DNA of 64,000 bases, from the NCBI RefSeq assembly GCF_000711695.1, contig NW_013546971.1, positions 1-64,000 on the forward strand, read 5' to 3'. Origin of the DNA: Tilletiaria anomala UBC 951. Lineage: Eukaryota > Basidiomycota > Exobasidiomycetes > Georgefischeriales > Tilletiariaceae. Shown here in pieces: positions 35,265-45,910 of this stretch; position 1 is the stretch's first letter, and each line of letters opens with the position of its first letter. The position numbers and the translations under genes were made by a program. The notes below the pieces were generated by a model, which did not search any database, had not been told where the DNA came from, and was given only the letters and a program-made list of their open reading frames with translations.

Positions 35265-36802
35265 TCACTGTATGCACAGAGATAGAGGGGGGAACAAATA
35301 TGATCAGCAAAACGGAGACGTACAGATGAGTGCGGCCGGCGGCGACGGTCCTGACCTTGCTCATCATCATCTTGACAAATTCATCATAGTTGATCTGACC
35401 ATCGCCGTCAACGTCGGCCTCGCGGATCATCTCCTCGACCTCCGAGTCGCTCAGCTTTTCGCCGAGGTTGGTCATGACATGCCTGAGTTCAGCGGCGGAG
35501 ATGAAGCCGTTGCCGTCCTTGTCGAACACCTTGAATGCCTCCTTGATCTCCTCCTCGCTATCTGTGTCCTTCATCTTGCGCGCCATCATGGTAAGGAACT
35601 CGGGAAAGTCGATCGTCCCGTTCCCGTCGGCGTCCACCTCGTTGACCATGTCCTGCAGCTCGGCCTCTGTCGGGTTTTGCCCTAGCGAGCGCATCACAGT
35701 GCCGAGCTCCTTGGTCGTGATCGTTCCATCGCCGTCTGCTCATGCGGCACATGCACCGCAAGAAGCGGATCAGCAGCCGTGCCCCGCTGCGAGAGCGACC
35801 TGCGCAAAATGCCGCGCCGACTCACCCTTGTCAAACAGGGAGAAAGCCTCCTTGAACTCTGAAATTTGTTCTTCGGTCTATCGGCGTGGTGTGTGAGGGG
35901 GAATGAAGCGAGGAGAGTTGGGAATCAGTATGCATGTATGTATATATGCGTGCAGACAGGAAGAGGCCAAGGCAGGACAGGCGGGATTCAAGTGCAAGCC
36001 AAAGATGCATGCGGTGCTCCAAATAGCGACGCCAGAACAGGCCGGGAAAGGGTAAGAGGCGTCGGTGTCGCACGGTCGACCGCTGTTGAGTAGCACAAAC
36101 ACTCGTGGCGATGAGCGCTTCCACGGTATGCGTGCGCGCGCGTGGATGTATGCGTCTGACCTATCACAGCACGCGCTCTCATGAGCTGCGCCGCCCGTGC
36201 TTGCTGCGACGTGGTGCCTTGTGCAGGTGTTGGGCGGCTCGAAGTGGGTTCCGACCGGGTGGACGCGTGCGTAGCCGGCGAGTCGTTGGTGCGGGCCACC
36301 GGCGACGATGCTACGCAGGCGAGCTGAAGTCAATGCCGATTGCTGAGGTCCGGAAGTGCGCGGTGTAGCTGCAAGCCAGGTCCCTGTGTACGATTGTTTT
36401 GGTGTTGCTACTGCTGTATGGGGACCGACGCGAGCTGTGCTGTGCTTGATCAGGACGTCGGTGGATGTCCTGCAGCGCTTACACAGCGGCTCGCCTTCTT
36501 GTCTTCCATTTGGTGACCAGACCTCTGTCTGTTGACCAGATTACAGCGCCACTTCGCGTGCAATGTTCCTAATCCCATCTTCACAACCTGCCTGCCGAAT
36601 GGCCAGCGCTGGCAGGCTCCTGTTGCCGAGCGAGGAGCGGCAGCAAAGCCGAGCGTGCCGCCTTCTCCCTCCCTTTCTCCTTTCTTCCATGAACACGATC
36701 CTCCATGCTGCACTGCGCTGCCCGACTGGAAGAGGAGCATGGGGAGGAGGAAGATGCAGGGGAGGGAAGGGGAAGCGATAGACTCACCAGTTGGTCCGCC
36801 AT
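35265..36802 (-). CDS. CMD1: Calmodulin
   Basis: Exons 36802-36788 (MADQL), 35877-35826, 35735-35356 and a terminal exon holding only the TGA (35267-35265) give 149 aa, the exact usual length ending MMMSK. All four EF-hands are intact: [39 protein letters not shown] and [13 protein letters not shown], each with D at position 1 and E at 12. Calmodulin is the cytosolic calcium sensor for calcineurin, kinases, myosin and the spindle pole body. The first intron (910 bp, after codon 5) is ten times longer than other introns in the window. The last donor is a weak AAG|GTCAGG, and if it is not spliced the protein gains a C-terminal extension. It is divergent from the CHS4-like gene. Confidence 0.95.
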
Positions 36803-38048
36803 TGTGATTGAAGAACGAGAGCGCCTCCTCTTGTGGCTCGCCTGGGATATGTTGGGTAACGCAAATTTGACTTGCAGCGGCGCGGCGGGGAGGGCTGGCA
36901 AGTTGTGTGCCCGAGCGTGCGTTTGTGTGAGTACCAAGCTGGATGTCGGCTTGCGGGTGGGTGTGTTCGTTGTTTCAATCGAAAGAGTGCTGCTCACTCG
37001 ACTTGACCCGAGAAGGATGGCAGATGGGGCATGACGATGGTGTTCCGTGAGACAGACTCTCTCTGCTGGGACTCTCAAGGGCGCCAGTGCCCAGCCCTGC
37101 CTGTCTGTACTCTTCTCTGACTTGACTCGCGCGCCACCTACTGATGCTGCTGTTGCTGCCCCCACGGGTGGCGATGCTGCCTGCCAGTCACCCATTCACA
37201 GTCAACAGTGATGGCACACTCATGCCCCATGACCGCAAAATGGTCCGTGCACTGCAACCCTAACAAAAGCAATCCGCTCCAACGCTCCCGAACATGTAAC
37301 TAGGGTTGCCATACTTTCCCGTCGGCGTCCCACCAGTTGCTGCCCCTTTTATTGGAGCAATGGATCACTGTTGTAGCATTTGTAGTTTTCGTACGAGTCG
37401 TAGTAGTAGCCAGCGGGAAAGGGAGGTCTTTCGTGGTCCCCCGTCATCCTCCTCCTCCACCTCCACTTCCTCCCACCCTCGATCCAGCTGTTATCACCCA
37501 CGCAGACATACATCCCTGTATGCTGATACCCCCCTGCTCTCCCAGTCTGCAGCAACCCGCAGTCGCAGCCCCCTGCTGCCTTGCTCGCGCCCGCCTCCTC
37601 TCGCCGCAGATCCAGACAAGAATCCCAAAAGGGGCGCTCCACGCCTGCCCTGGCCCAGCCCAGCTTCCAGCAGGCACAGCACGCAGCGAGGCACATGGCG
37701 GCCAATCAGCGAGATTTTTCAGTATCGTAGGATCCGCATCGCAAGCCAGATACCGCAGCTCATCCATGCCTACGAGTAGCGGTGGTACCTTCCTTGCCCC
37801 GCTTTTGCTTCCTACTCGGACCGCGAGCGCCGCGCCCTGCCAGCACCCGCTCGGGGCCTCGGAAACCCTGGGACATTCTGCGCATCGCCTCTAGCTGGCA
37901 AAGCGAGATCCCAATCACCTGCTGCTAGCGCACATTTCGTATTCCTTTGCAGGCTCTGGCCGATCGCCAGCCACAGACAGCGTCCAGCCCGCTCGCTCGC
38001 AGGAGACGAGCTTCTCGCAAGGACAAGCGAGCGTGATCAGCAGCAAAC
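36803..38048. other. Divergent promoter of calmodulin and the CHS4-like gene
   Basis: About 1.25 kb between start codons. It is rich in C/T tracts on one strand, as in fungal promoters and 5' UTRs, and has an inverted CCAAT box (attgg) near 37351. ORFs here, up to 204 codons, are low-complexity and overlap each other, so I do not accept them as genes. Confidence 0.5.
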
Positions 38049-40657
38049 ATGTCTGCCTACACCGTCGCACAATCTTCTGCTTACTACGCCAACTCTTCGG
38101 CACCTGGCAGGGGTGCAGGCGGCAGCTACTTAAATACACCGGCCACCAACTCTTCGTCGCCGGCGATGAGCGCTCAGCGGTATGCCGGTGTTGCAGGCGA
38201 CTATCCACAATCACAGCATCCGCAACAGCAACGCCAAGGAGGCATGGGCCTGCCACATCGCGATAGAAATGGCAGCGTTGGCGGGTCCTATCCGTACGAC
38301 GGACATGCAGGTGAGCAAGTCACAGTGAAGTAAAGCGAGGCGAAGAGCACATGGCCCCACAAATGCGCTGACAATCGATCCGCATCGGAACGTTCAAGGC
38401 TATGCGGGCTACAGCAGTGCCGCTGGGCCATCATCTCATGCTGAAGCATACGATGGCACAAGCGATCTGCAATCCTCCATGAACGCAATGAGCCTCGCAG
38501 GAGGAGCATCAGCAGGAAGTGGCGGCGGAGCAGCAGCAACAGCAAACGGCTACCCCACTACATTACAGCATGCAGCCGCCATCAACCGGGCCAACACGGC
38601 CGTCGCAGCGACGTACGCCCAGCAGGAGATCATCTCCTCCGCTGCTGAGGTCGAGCCGCAGAACTCGCTGGAGGCGATCAGCGACCAGGTCGACGACACG
38701 GCCCAGGCGCTCCGAGCTGGTGAGGTACCCACGGAGAAGTTGGGCCTCAAGGGCGTGAGGGGTGATGCCGATCCATTGCATGCGCCCCCCGCTGCGGCAA
38801 TCGCCAGCGTCATGTCCGGGAATGGCCTTCCACCCGGCACGTCCCCCTCTACTGCTGCAGCTGCAGCTTTGGTTGCCGGCAGCGGCAACGGCGGCTTCAG
38901 CGGCACATGGCAATATGACGGGAATTACTCGCAGCAGCAGCAGGCATATGGCATCGGCGTTGATCCGGGGCTGATGCTGTCAGCAACAGACGAGCAGGGT
39001 TACTACTCACATGAGCGTGGATACGCTCCGTCAGCTGCGGGCGGCAGCAGTGCGGGGTACAATCATGCGCCATACCCAGCAGGCTACGGCGCTGCGGCAG
39101 TGGTGGCAGCCGGCGGGGCAGATCCAGCGCAGGCGGCCTACTACGCCGGGTACACAACGCAGATGTACGACCAGAACGCCAACAACGCGTACTTTACCGC
39201 CGCGCAGAGCTACATGGGCTATCCGGATGGCTCGATGCGCAGCACTGCCGCTGGCGCAGCTGGCTATGTCGGCTACCCCGGCGCACCGGGGCCCGGGATA
39301 TCCGGGTTGGTGCGGCAGGAGACGACGCTTTCGGGCAGCAGTGCCGCTCAGCGCAAGAAGCGGCAAGACTCGGCGAATGCGCAGCAGCTGCAGCAGACCC
39401 TCCCGTTCAACAAGGCGTTCGTTGCCGAGTACCGGCACCGGATGAAGGCCGATCCGGACTCGGAGGCGCAGTTTGCGTTCGCCAAGTACCTCATCGAGGC
39501 GGCCAAGAAGATCAACGATCCGCGCGACTCAGCCAAACAGGCGCGCAAGTACCGCGATGCCCTGCTGTCCGAGAGCCTAAAGCTGGTCAAGCGCCTGGCG
39601 ACGACGGGAATGGACCTGGGCAAGCCACCGTACGCTGAGGCGCAGTTCTTCCTCGCTAACTGCTTCGGCAACGGCTCGCTGGGTCTACAGGTGGACCACG
39701 AGAAGGCTTACAACCTGTACGTGCAAGCGTCCAAGCAGAACCACCCCGCAGCGACGTATCGCACGGCCGTCTGCAATGAAGTCGGTGCTGGCACCAAGCG
39801 GGACCACCACCGTGCCGTGTTGTTCTACCGCAAGGCGTCTGCACTCGGAGACACGGCGGGGATGTACAAGCTGGGGATGATTATGCTCAACGGTCTGCTC
39901 GGCCAGCAGAAGAACCCGCGCGAGGCGATCATCTGGCTCAAGCGCGCCGCGGGGCAGGCGGACGAGGAGAACCCGCACGCGCTGCACGAGTTGGGCCTTC
40001 TGCACGAGCGCGCCAACAACGGCGTGGTCGTTGCGGACGAAGGGTACGCGCGCGAGCTGTTCACGCAGGCTGCACAACTCGGCTATGCGCCGAGCCAGTT
40101 CAAGCTCGGCTCAGCGTACGAGTACGGCGCACTGACGTGCCCCGTCGACCCCCGCCGCAGCATCGCGTGGTACACCAAGGCGGCTGGCAAGAACGACGGC
40201 GAGTCGGAGCTCGCGCTCAGCGGCTGGTACCTGACCGGCAGCGAGGGTGTGCTCAAGCAGAGCGACTCGGAGGCCTACTTGTGGGCGCGCCGCGCGGCGC
40301 AGAAGGGGATCCCCAAAGCCGAGTATGCCGTCGGCTACTACTCGGAGGTCGGCATCGGCGTCGAGGCCAACGTCGAAGAGGCTAAGCGTTGGTACATGCG
40401 AGCGGCGGGTGAGTACGTGCGCGTGCGCGCGCGCTTAGGGCGTGCGAAGCTTTCCTGGTGGGCTGACCAGCAAGAGCGAACCTTGCCCCCTCCCCACGCC
40501 GTCCGGCCTTTACGTTTCCCTCTTTTGCTGAGCAGCGCAGGGCAACAAGCGCGCAATGCAGCGGTTGACGGAGCTCAAGAAGCAGGGTGCGCGCACGGGC
40601 AAGAAGGGCGCGAGGCCTACGCGCAAGGACGCCGAGTCGGAGTGCGTGGTGATGTGA
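38049..40657 (+). CDS. Chitin synthase activator, Skt5/Chs4-like, Sel1-repeat protein
   Basis: Three exons (38049-38310, 38399-40408, 40536-40657) give about 797 aa. The N-terminal half is disordered and rich in G, A, Q and Y. From about residue 420, FNKAFVAEYRHRMKADPDSE and QFAFAKYLIEAA open the conserved region. A run of Sel1-like repeats follows (for example AQFFLANCFGNGSLG, ALHELGLLHE, SQFKLGSAYEYG, AEYAVGYYSEVGIGV). Splicing the last intron rebuilds RAAAQGNKRAMQRLTELKK, and the protein ends ECVVM, a CaaX farnesylation box like the CVIM of yeast Chs4. The family recruits and activates chitin synthase III at the bud neck or septum and tethers it to the membrane through the lipid. Without splicing of the last intron the CaaX box is lost. 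Confidence 0.92.
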
Positions 40658-42112
40658 TGGGGGGTGATGTGGTTTGTCGGACTCAATGTATGTCCGTGCA
40701 TGCATGCATTTGTATAGTGCGTGTATGCGTGCGCCGCGCCGTTGCTTTTTTTCCTACATGCGCCAGTGCCGCAGCGTGGCCGGCAGTCCTCACTGGGGAG
40801 AGAGTCGGCGAAAGGCGCAGGCGTCCCTTGTCCAGCGCGTACACGTGCATGGAGAACAGGAGTGGATCAGAAAGCGCATTAACAACATGATCCTTGCGCG
40901 GATCCCGCTGTGCTGAATTTCTGCATACGACTGTCGTAGGTAGATCGGATGGAGTGGGATTGAGTGCAGTCGTGTTCGCCTATGTCCGAAATTGTCGTGC
41001 ATTCTAGGGTTTGGCCCGTAAATTGGGTGCGCCTCTGCCGTAACCCCGGGAAATCAGACCCTAGGTCACTTCTTAACACCTTTTCCCTGGAACCTAACAG
41101 CACTCTGTCCCGAAAAATGACTTATTCTCTGAACGCACTCAAGTCAGCTTGGGTCCCGGAAACAAAAACTTCTTAGAAACCGCCTCAAAGTCCTCCCAAA
41201 GAAGCGGCTGCTCTAAATTGAGCTCTGATAATCCCCGGAAAGACGCCATATAACCACCCTACTTGCTAGTAAGGAGCTGAAGATGAATGGAAAATCTATC
41301 CGATCTACACCTACAATCCATCCAGAGCATGGATCTGGGCATTTCTTGAGCCAAGAAACGCAGTTTCCGGGTCCTGGAAACCCCCGGAACAGCTACGCCT
41401 GGGGCCCAACCCTGGTGACTTTCCTACCCCTACCCGAGTCCTGCAAGATTGCGGGGAAAGGGACTCAGAAGCGACAGTGCCTCCGGGGTTTCCGGGATTT
41501 CCGGCAGCGGCCCATTGTTTCCGGGCCCATTTTAAATTGCTTGGGTGGCGATGGCGGGATTCCCCGGACTACAGTGTGCAGAGTACAAGGGGGTTAGGGT
41601 TGCTGCATACCCGCCACCATACGGCGGAGGCAATGCTGATACCGATATAACCCTCACGCACACATCCATCCATCCGCAGCCACCTCCCTCATGGATGAGT
41701 TCCATCTCCAGCCGGCCGCTCGCTCGTGATGGAATGTACCCGCATCCGTCGTGCGCCCCATGCGCTCCGACGCTAGATTTTCCCCCGATTAACCTCCTCC
41801 TACCTTCAAGAACCGGCGCGCCGACGGCGGCGAAGCTGCTCGCTACGCTCACGTTGCACATGCACCTATCGGGCCTTGGCGAGCCGACTACAACGGTAGC
41901 GGCGGCGGTGGCCGCGGTGAACACAGCACAGCATCCCCATCTGATCGTAAGTTGCCATTCCTGCAGGCAGAGAGCAAGCCAGACCCCACGCCGCTGCGCC
42001 ACATGCGCCACATGAGAGCGAGCAAGCGAGCAGAGCAGAGTAAAGTATGTACTGACATGCAGGCCCTTCCGCCTCTTTCCTCTCTTGACCGTTCAGAGCT
42101 CACACAGATGAA
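40658..42112. other. Intergenic region upstream of white-collar-1
   Basis: About 1.45 kb without a supported gene. ORF 41545-42015 (157 codons, plus) is proline- and alanine-rich and not recognised. It might include 5' leader sequence of the WC-1 mRNA. The stretch 41042-41580 carries a cluster of TTTCCGG/CCGGAAA motifs, listed separately. Confidence 0.5.
41042..41580. repeat. Cluster of inverted TTTCCGGG / CCCGGAAA motifs
   Basis: The 7-8 bp word occurs in both orientations many times: ccccgggaaa near 41044, cccggaaac near 41156, ccccggaaag near 41233, tttccgggtcctggaaaccc near 41368, ggggtttccgggatttccgg near 41483, gtttccgggccc near 41518 and ccccggac near 41563. Some pairs form short hairpins. 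There are no coding features. It could be a small decayed element such as a MITE or a regulatory array. I could not define clean ends or target-site duplications. Confidence 0.5.
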
Positions 42113-45100
42113 ATGACTGCACGAAACGAAAATCAAGGAGACGAAAAATATGACGCTACGGTGATGGCAGCGTCGGTGGAGAGTCTATCCGAGCGCCGCC
42201 GCTGCCTCGTGCCGCCGTTTGCCACCGCGGCTACTGGTCCTCGTGGGGGTAGGGACGAACCGAGCTCCAGCTTTGACATTGGCCAGTTCCTGCGCACTCC
42301 CGAGGGCTCCGAGCTGTGTGCTGTTAGCACCAACAGTAGCGCCCGTAGTAGTAGTAGCGGCGGCGCGACCTCAAGGATAGGTACCGCTAACGGTGCTGAT
42401 CCGGACCAGGCCAACTCTGCCTCCGCTGTAGGTGCTCGCAGCTGCGGCAGCAGCAATGGCCGGCAGCAGCAAGCCCTGCACGCCGCACTGTTGCCGACAC
42501 CCGGACCCGTAGGCGTATTCACCCGCGATGTGTCAGCCCTGCTCGCCAACAGCTGCAGTAGCGACAACAGCGCCGACGACCCTCGTGGCGGCGGCAGCGG
42601 CGGAGCGAGCATGAGCATGATGAACATGGGCATGGATATGGATATGGATATAGAAATGGACATCCGCATGCTGGTTGATATTGCCATGGGTACCGACACC
42701 GGCGGCGGCGACGTCGGCTCGATGCACGCCTTCGATATGGGCAACATGTCCGGCCTGCCGATGGATGCCATGGGCATGCCGTTGGGCGTAGGCATTGATA
42801 TAGGCACGAGTACGGGTTTGGGCATGGGTATGGGCATGCGCATGGACATCGAAATGAACAGAAACCCCTCGCAGACCGACTCAACGTTCAGCACCGGCGG
42901 TGGCACCAGCAGCAGCAGCAGCAGCTTAGGCCCCACACGCGCCGCCTTCGGTACTTTCTCCCCCTTTGTCGACGACTTCAGCATTCAGGCGCATGCCCAA
43001 GGTGCGAGTGCCGGAAGTGGCGGCGGTGGGACTGGGAATGGGAGTGGGAATGGGAGCGGAAGAGGAATAGGTCCACCTGCTAGTGACGCCGCTATGGCGC
43101 CGACCTCATCGGCAACTTCACCATCACCATCAGGGTCAATGACATCGACATCTGCAAATGTGGATGCGGAGCAATTCGCCCCACCAGCCGCAGCGGAAAC
43201 AGGATCAGGCTCGGTGCACGATGCGATGGCCGCGGTCGCGCGTGCGAACAAGCAGGGTGCGCATCAGCAGCAGCCGCACAAAGCTCCGTACCAGCAGCAG
43301 CTCGAGCGCGAGCAGCAGCGGCTCTTCGAGCCTGACGACGGACAGCAACAGCGGCGGCAGCAGCGGATGTACAATAGCGATGAGTCGTACCGCCGCGCCG
43401 CGTTGCAACGGCACCAGCATCTCCTCTCCAACCTAGTTGGTGCGACTGCGCAGCAGGCAGGGACTATGTCATTGTCGATGTTGACGCCGATGCAGTTGCA
43501 CATGCCAGTGCCGGTGCAGATGGAGATGCCGATACCCAGGCAGATCCAACTGCACCCGCTGTCGACAGCGGATGGTCAGCAGCAGCAGACGCAGGCGCAC
43601 GAGCAGTGCAACGTCTTGCGCACGCGCAAGAGGGTCACGAGCAGCAGTGGCAGCAGTATGCGCAACAGGGGCTCTGCAGACGTCGCTAGCTCCACGAGTG
43701 GGCACGCGTCATCTTCGGCGGCCGGTGCCGCTTCAAGCGCAGGTACGGGCGCAAGTGGAAGTACAAACGCAGGAGGAGGCGGGTTTGGTGCTGCCAGGAT
43801 GTCCCTGCAACAGCGGCGGCGGCGGACAAAAGCGCAGCAGCAGGCGCAGCGCAAGCAGCAGGAGCGGGATCGAGAGGAGGCAGAGGCTGCCGCTGCCGCA
43901 GCAGCAGTGCAAGCACAGGCACGGGCACAGGCACAGGCACATGCACAGACGCACGCAGCCGGGCTTCCTTCGCCGCCGACACCCAAGTTGCCGATCCCAT
44001 CCGCGGAGCCCCCGCTGCATGCGCCGCCCCTGCCTGATAGATCGCAGGTCAACTGGAAGCTAGCGCTGCTCAAAGTTATGTTCCGCCCGGACGCGCAGTT
44101 GCACCTTGGCCCCGTCGACCACACGTGCTCGTTCACCATCTCCGACTGTGCGCAGCGCGACGACCCGATCGTATACTGCTCCGAGTCTTTCCTTGAGCTC
44201 ACAGGCTACAGCTCCGCCGAGATCCTGCAGCGCAACTGCCGCTTCCTGCAGTCGCCCGACGGAAAAGTGGACAAGGGCGCGCCGCGCATGTTCACCGACC
44301 AGGGCGCCGTCGCGCACCTAAAGCGCCACATCGAGCGGCGCAAGGAGTCCCAGGCGAGCTTCCTCAACTACCGAAAGGGCGGCAATGCGTTCATCAACCT
44401 CGTCACGATCGTCCCGATTGATTTATATGACTGCGGAAGCATCACGCACCTTGTCGGCTTCCAGGTCGACCTTGCCAAACAGCCCGGCGCCGTCATGCGC
44501 CACATGGAGAACAGCAGCTACGTCGTCGACTACACCAAAGTCATTGATCACGAGGCGCACAGGACTGTCGAGGGCGCCAGCATCTCCCCAGAGGAGCGAA
44601 GGCGTAAGGTGACCGACGCAAAGGTCATCGCGGCGATCTTGAAGGAGGATGTAGGCGTGGAGGCAATGGACGTCACTGACGGCGGCGACACGGATGCGCC
44701 GGAGATGAAGAAGAAGGCGGCGGATTCGGCGGCAGATGATGACAAGTGGCCCGAGATCATCCTCAACAACAGCTCCGACCTGATCTGGGCCCTGTCAACT
44801 AGCCTCGACATTGCCTACGTCTCGCCGTCCATCACGGCGTTCCTAGGGTACAAGGCGCACGACCTGGTCGGCAAGTCGCTCAGTCATCTGTTGCACCCCG
44901 CCGACACCGTCCAGGTCTTCCGAGACCTCAAGGACGTTTTTCGTGCGCAGAAGGGCGGGCCGGCGGACAAGGATAAGGACAAGGACAAGCGCGGGGCAAA
45001 GTGGAACAGCGATGCAAACACCCGCGCTTTAGGTGCAAGCACCGACACTAGTGCTGTTGGCGCAGGTGCGAGCACCATCGCAACGGAAGACACCGCTGCA

Positions 45101-45910
45101 CCTCTGGAAGTCGGGCCGCCGAAGTCATTGATGGAAAGCTCAAACGTCTCGCGCTTCCCTCTGCGCATGATCACGTCCTCTGGCGCGTATAGATGGATCG
45201 ACAATGTCGGCCACATCCAGCGCGACACGCGGCGCAGCCGGCGCTACCTCGTCCTCGCTGGGAGGGCGCGCAGCATTTACCACGTCTCGTCCGGTTTCCT
45301 CAACACGGATAACGACGCTGCGCAGTCTGGCCGCTGGTCGCGCATCTCGCGCGACGGCATCATCCTGCACAACGTTCCCACGCGCGTGGGCCACACTGAC
45401 GAATTTGCGGGCATGATCGGGCACTCTGCGCAAGCCTACGTCGCGCCCGAGTCGTGGCGCAGTTACCTCGAGGCGCTCCAGTCGCCCAACCCGGTGGTCC
45501 TGCGCTACTTCACCCGCCCGGGAGTGCTTGCAGAGGGGCAAGACGTTATCAGCAAGTTCTACTCCCCCAGCGGCGACGGCATGCCGCAGGACAGCTCACA
45601 GCAGGAGCTCATGCGGAAAGATGACGACAGTCGCACACGCTGGGTTCACACCATCCCCACACCGGCAGATACAATCATGCAGCCGAACACGGTGTACCGG
45701 TGTCCGGACGGCGAGACGGACCCGCACGGCGCATTTCACTCCTCGATCTTCTCCGAGTTCCTATCGAATCAGCAAAATTCGTGGATGGTCGAGCTGCGCC
45801 AGATGCAGATGCTCAACAAGCGGCTCAAGGATGAGATTCAGCGAGTCCGCGAATCGTCACAAGCCAAACAGCAGCAGCAACAACATCATCATCAGCAGCA
45901 GCAGCAATAA
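42113..45910 (+). CDS. wc-1: White-collar-1 blue-light photoreceptor (LOV/PAS protein)
   Basis: A single exon gives 1265 aa. The N-terminal 660 residues are low-complexity, with G/S, a methionine/aspartate-rich segment (about residues 165-245) and poly-Q. The LOV domain begins near residue 665 with HTCSFTISDC, DDPIVYCSESFLELTGY and the flavin motif QRNCRFLQS, whose cysteine (about C709) forms the photoadduct. The conserved insertion and GNAFINLVTIVPI strand follow. PAS-B starts near 878 (WPEIILNNSSDLIWALS), is split by a charged insert and continues to GAYRWIDNVGHIQRD. A third PAS-like region covers about 1070-1190. The C-terminus is poly-Q with no GATA finger, as known for basidiomycete WC-1 proteins, which rely on WC-2 for DNA binding. 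It would control light responses, and in other fungi DNA repair and virulence. Confidence 0.95.
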   Translation: MTARNENQGDEKYDATVMAASVESLSERRRCLVPPFATAATGPRGGRDEPSSSFDIGQFLRTPEGSELCAVSTNSSARSSSSGGATSRIGTANGADPDQANSASAVGARSCGSSNGRQQQALHAALLPTPGPVGVFTRDVSALLANSCSSDNSADDPRGGGSGGASMSMMNMGMDMDMDIEMDIRMLVDIAMGTDTGGGDVGSMHAFDMGNMSGLPMDAMGMPLGVGIDIGTSTGLGMGMGMRMDIEMNRNPSQTDSTFSTGGGTSSSSSSLGPTRAAFGTFSPFVDDFSIQAHAQGASAGSGGGGTGNGSGNGSGRGIGPPASDAAMAPTSSATSPSPSGSMTSTSANVDAEQFAPPAAAETGSGSVHDAMAAVARANKQGAHQQQPHKAPYQQQLEREQQRLFEPDDGQQQRRQQRMYNSDESYRRAALQRHQHLLSNLVGATAQQAGTMSLSMLTPMQLHMPVPVQMEMPIPRQIQLHPLSTADGQQQQTQAHEQCNVLRTRKRVTSSSGSSMRNRGSADVASSTSGHASSSAAGAASSAGTGASGSTNAGGGGFGAARMSLQQRRRRTKAQQQAQRKQQERDREEAEAAAAAAAVQAQARAQAQAHAQTHAAGLPSPPTPKLPIPSAEPPLHAPPLPDRSQVNWKLALLKVMFRPDAQLHLGPVDHTCSFTISDCAQRDDPIVYCSESFLELTGYSSAEILQRNCRFLQSPDGKVDKGAPRMFTDQGAVAHLKRHIERRKESQASFLNYRKGGNAFINLVTIVPIDLYDCGSITHLVGFQVDLAKQPGAVMRHMENSSYVVDYTKVIDHEAHRTVEGASISPEERRRKVTDAKVIAAILKEDVGVEAMDVTDGGDTDAPEMKKKAADSAADDDKWPEIILNNSSDLIWALSTSLDIAYVSPSITAFLGYKAHDLVGKSLSHLLHPADTVQVFRDLKDVFRAQKGGPADKDKDKDKRGAKWNSDANTRALGASTDTSAVGAGASTIATEDTAAPLEVGPPKSLMESSNVSRFPLRMITSSGAYRWIDNVGHIQRDTRRSRRYLVLAGRARSIYHVSSGFLNTDNDAAQSGRWSRISRDGIILHNVPTRVGHTDEFAGMIGHSAQAYVAPESWRSYLEALQSPNPVVLRYFTRPGVLAEGQDVISKFYSPSGDGMPQDSSQQELMRKDDDSRTRWVHTIPTPADTIMQPNTVYRCPDGETDPHGAFHSSIFSEFLSNQQNSWMVELRQMQMLNKRLKDEIQRVRESSQAKQQQQQHHHQQQQQ

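Noticed and set aside
36581-37195. 204-codon minus-strand ORF over the calmodulin start
   Set aside because: It overlaps the first calmodulin exon and promoter in another frame, is low-complexity and has no motif.
41545-42015. 157-codon plus-strand ORF upstream of wc-1
   Set aside because: It is proline- and alanine-rich, shows no similarity I can name, and a sister-frame minus ORF of equal length exists. It may be leader sequence.
42113-45910. A GATA zinc finger expected at the end of WC-1
   Set aside because: The protein ends in poly-Q with no C-x2-C-x17-C-x2-C motif. Loss of the finger is the known state in basidiomycete WC-1, so it is not reported as a truncation.
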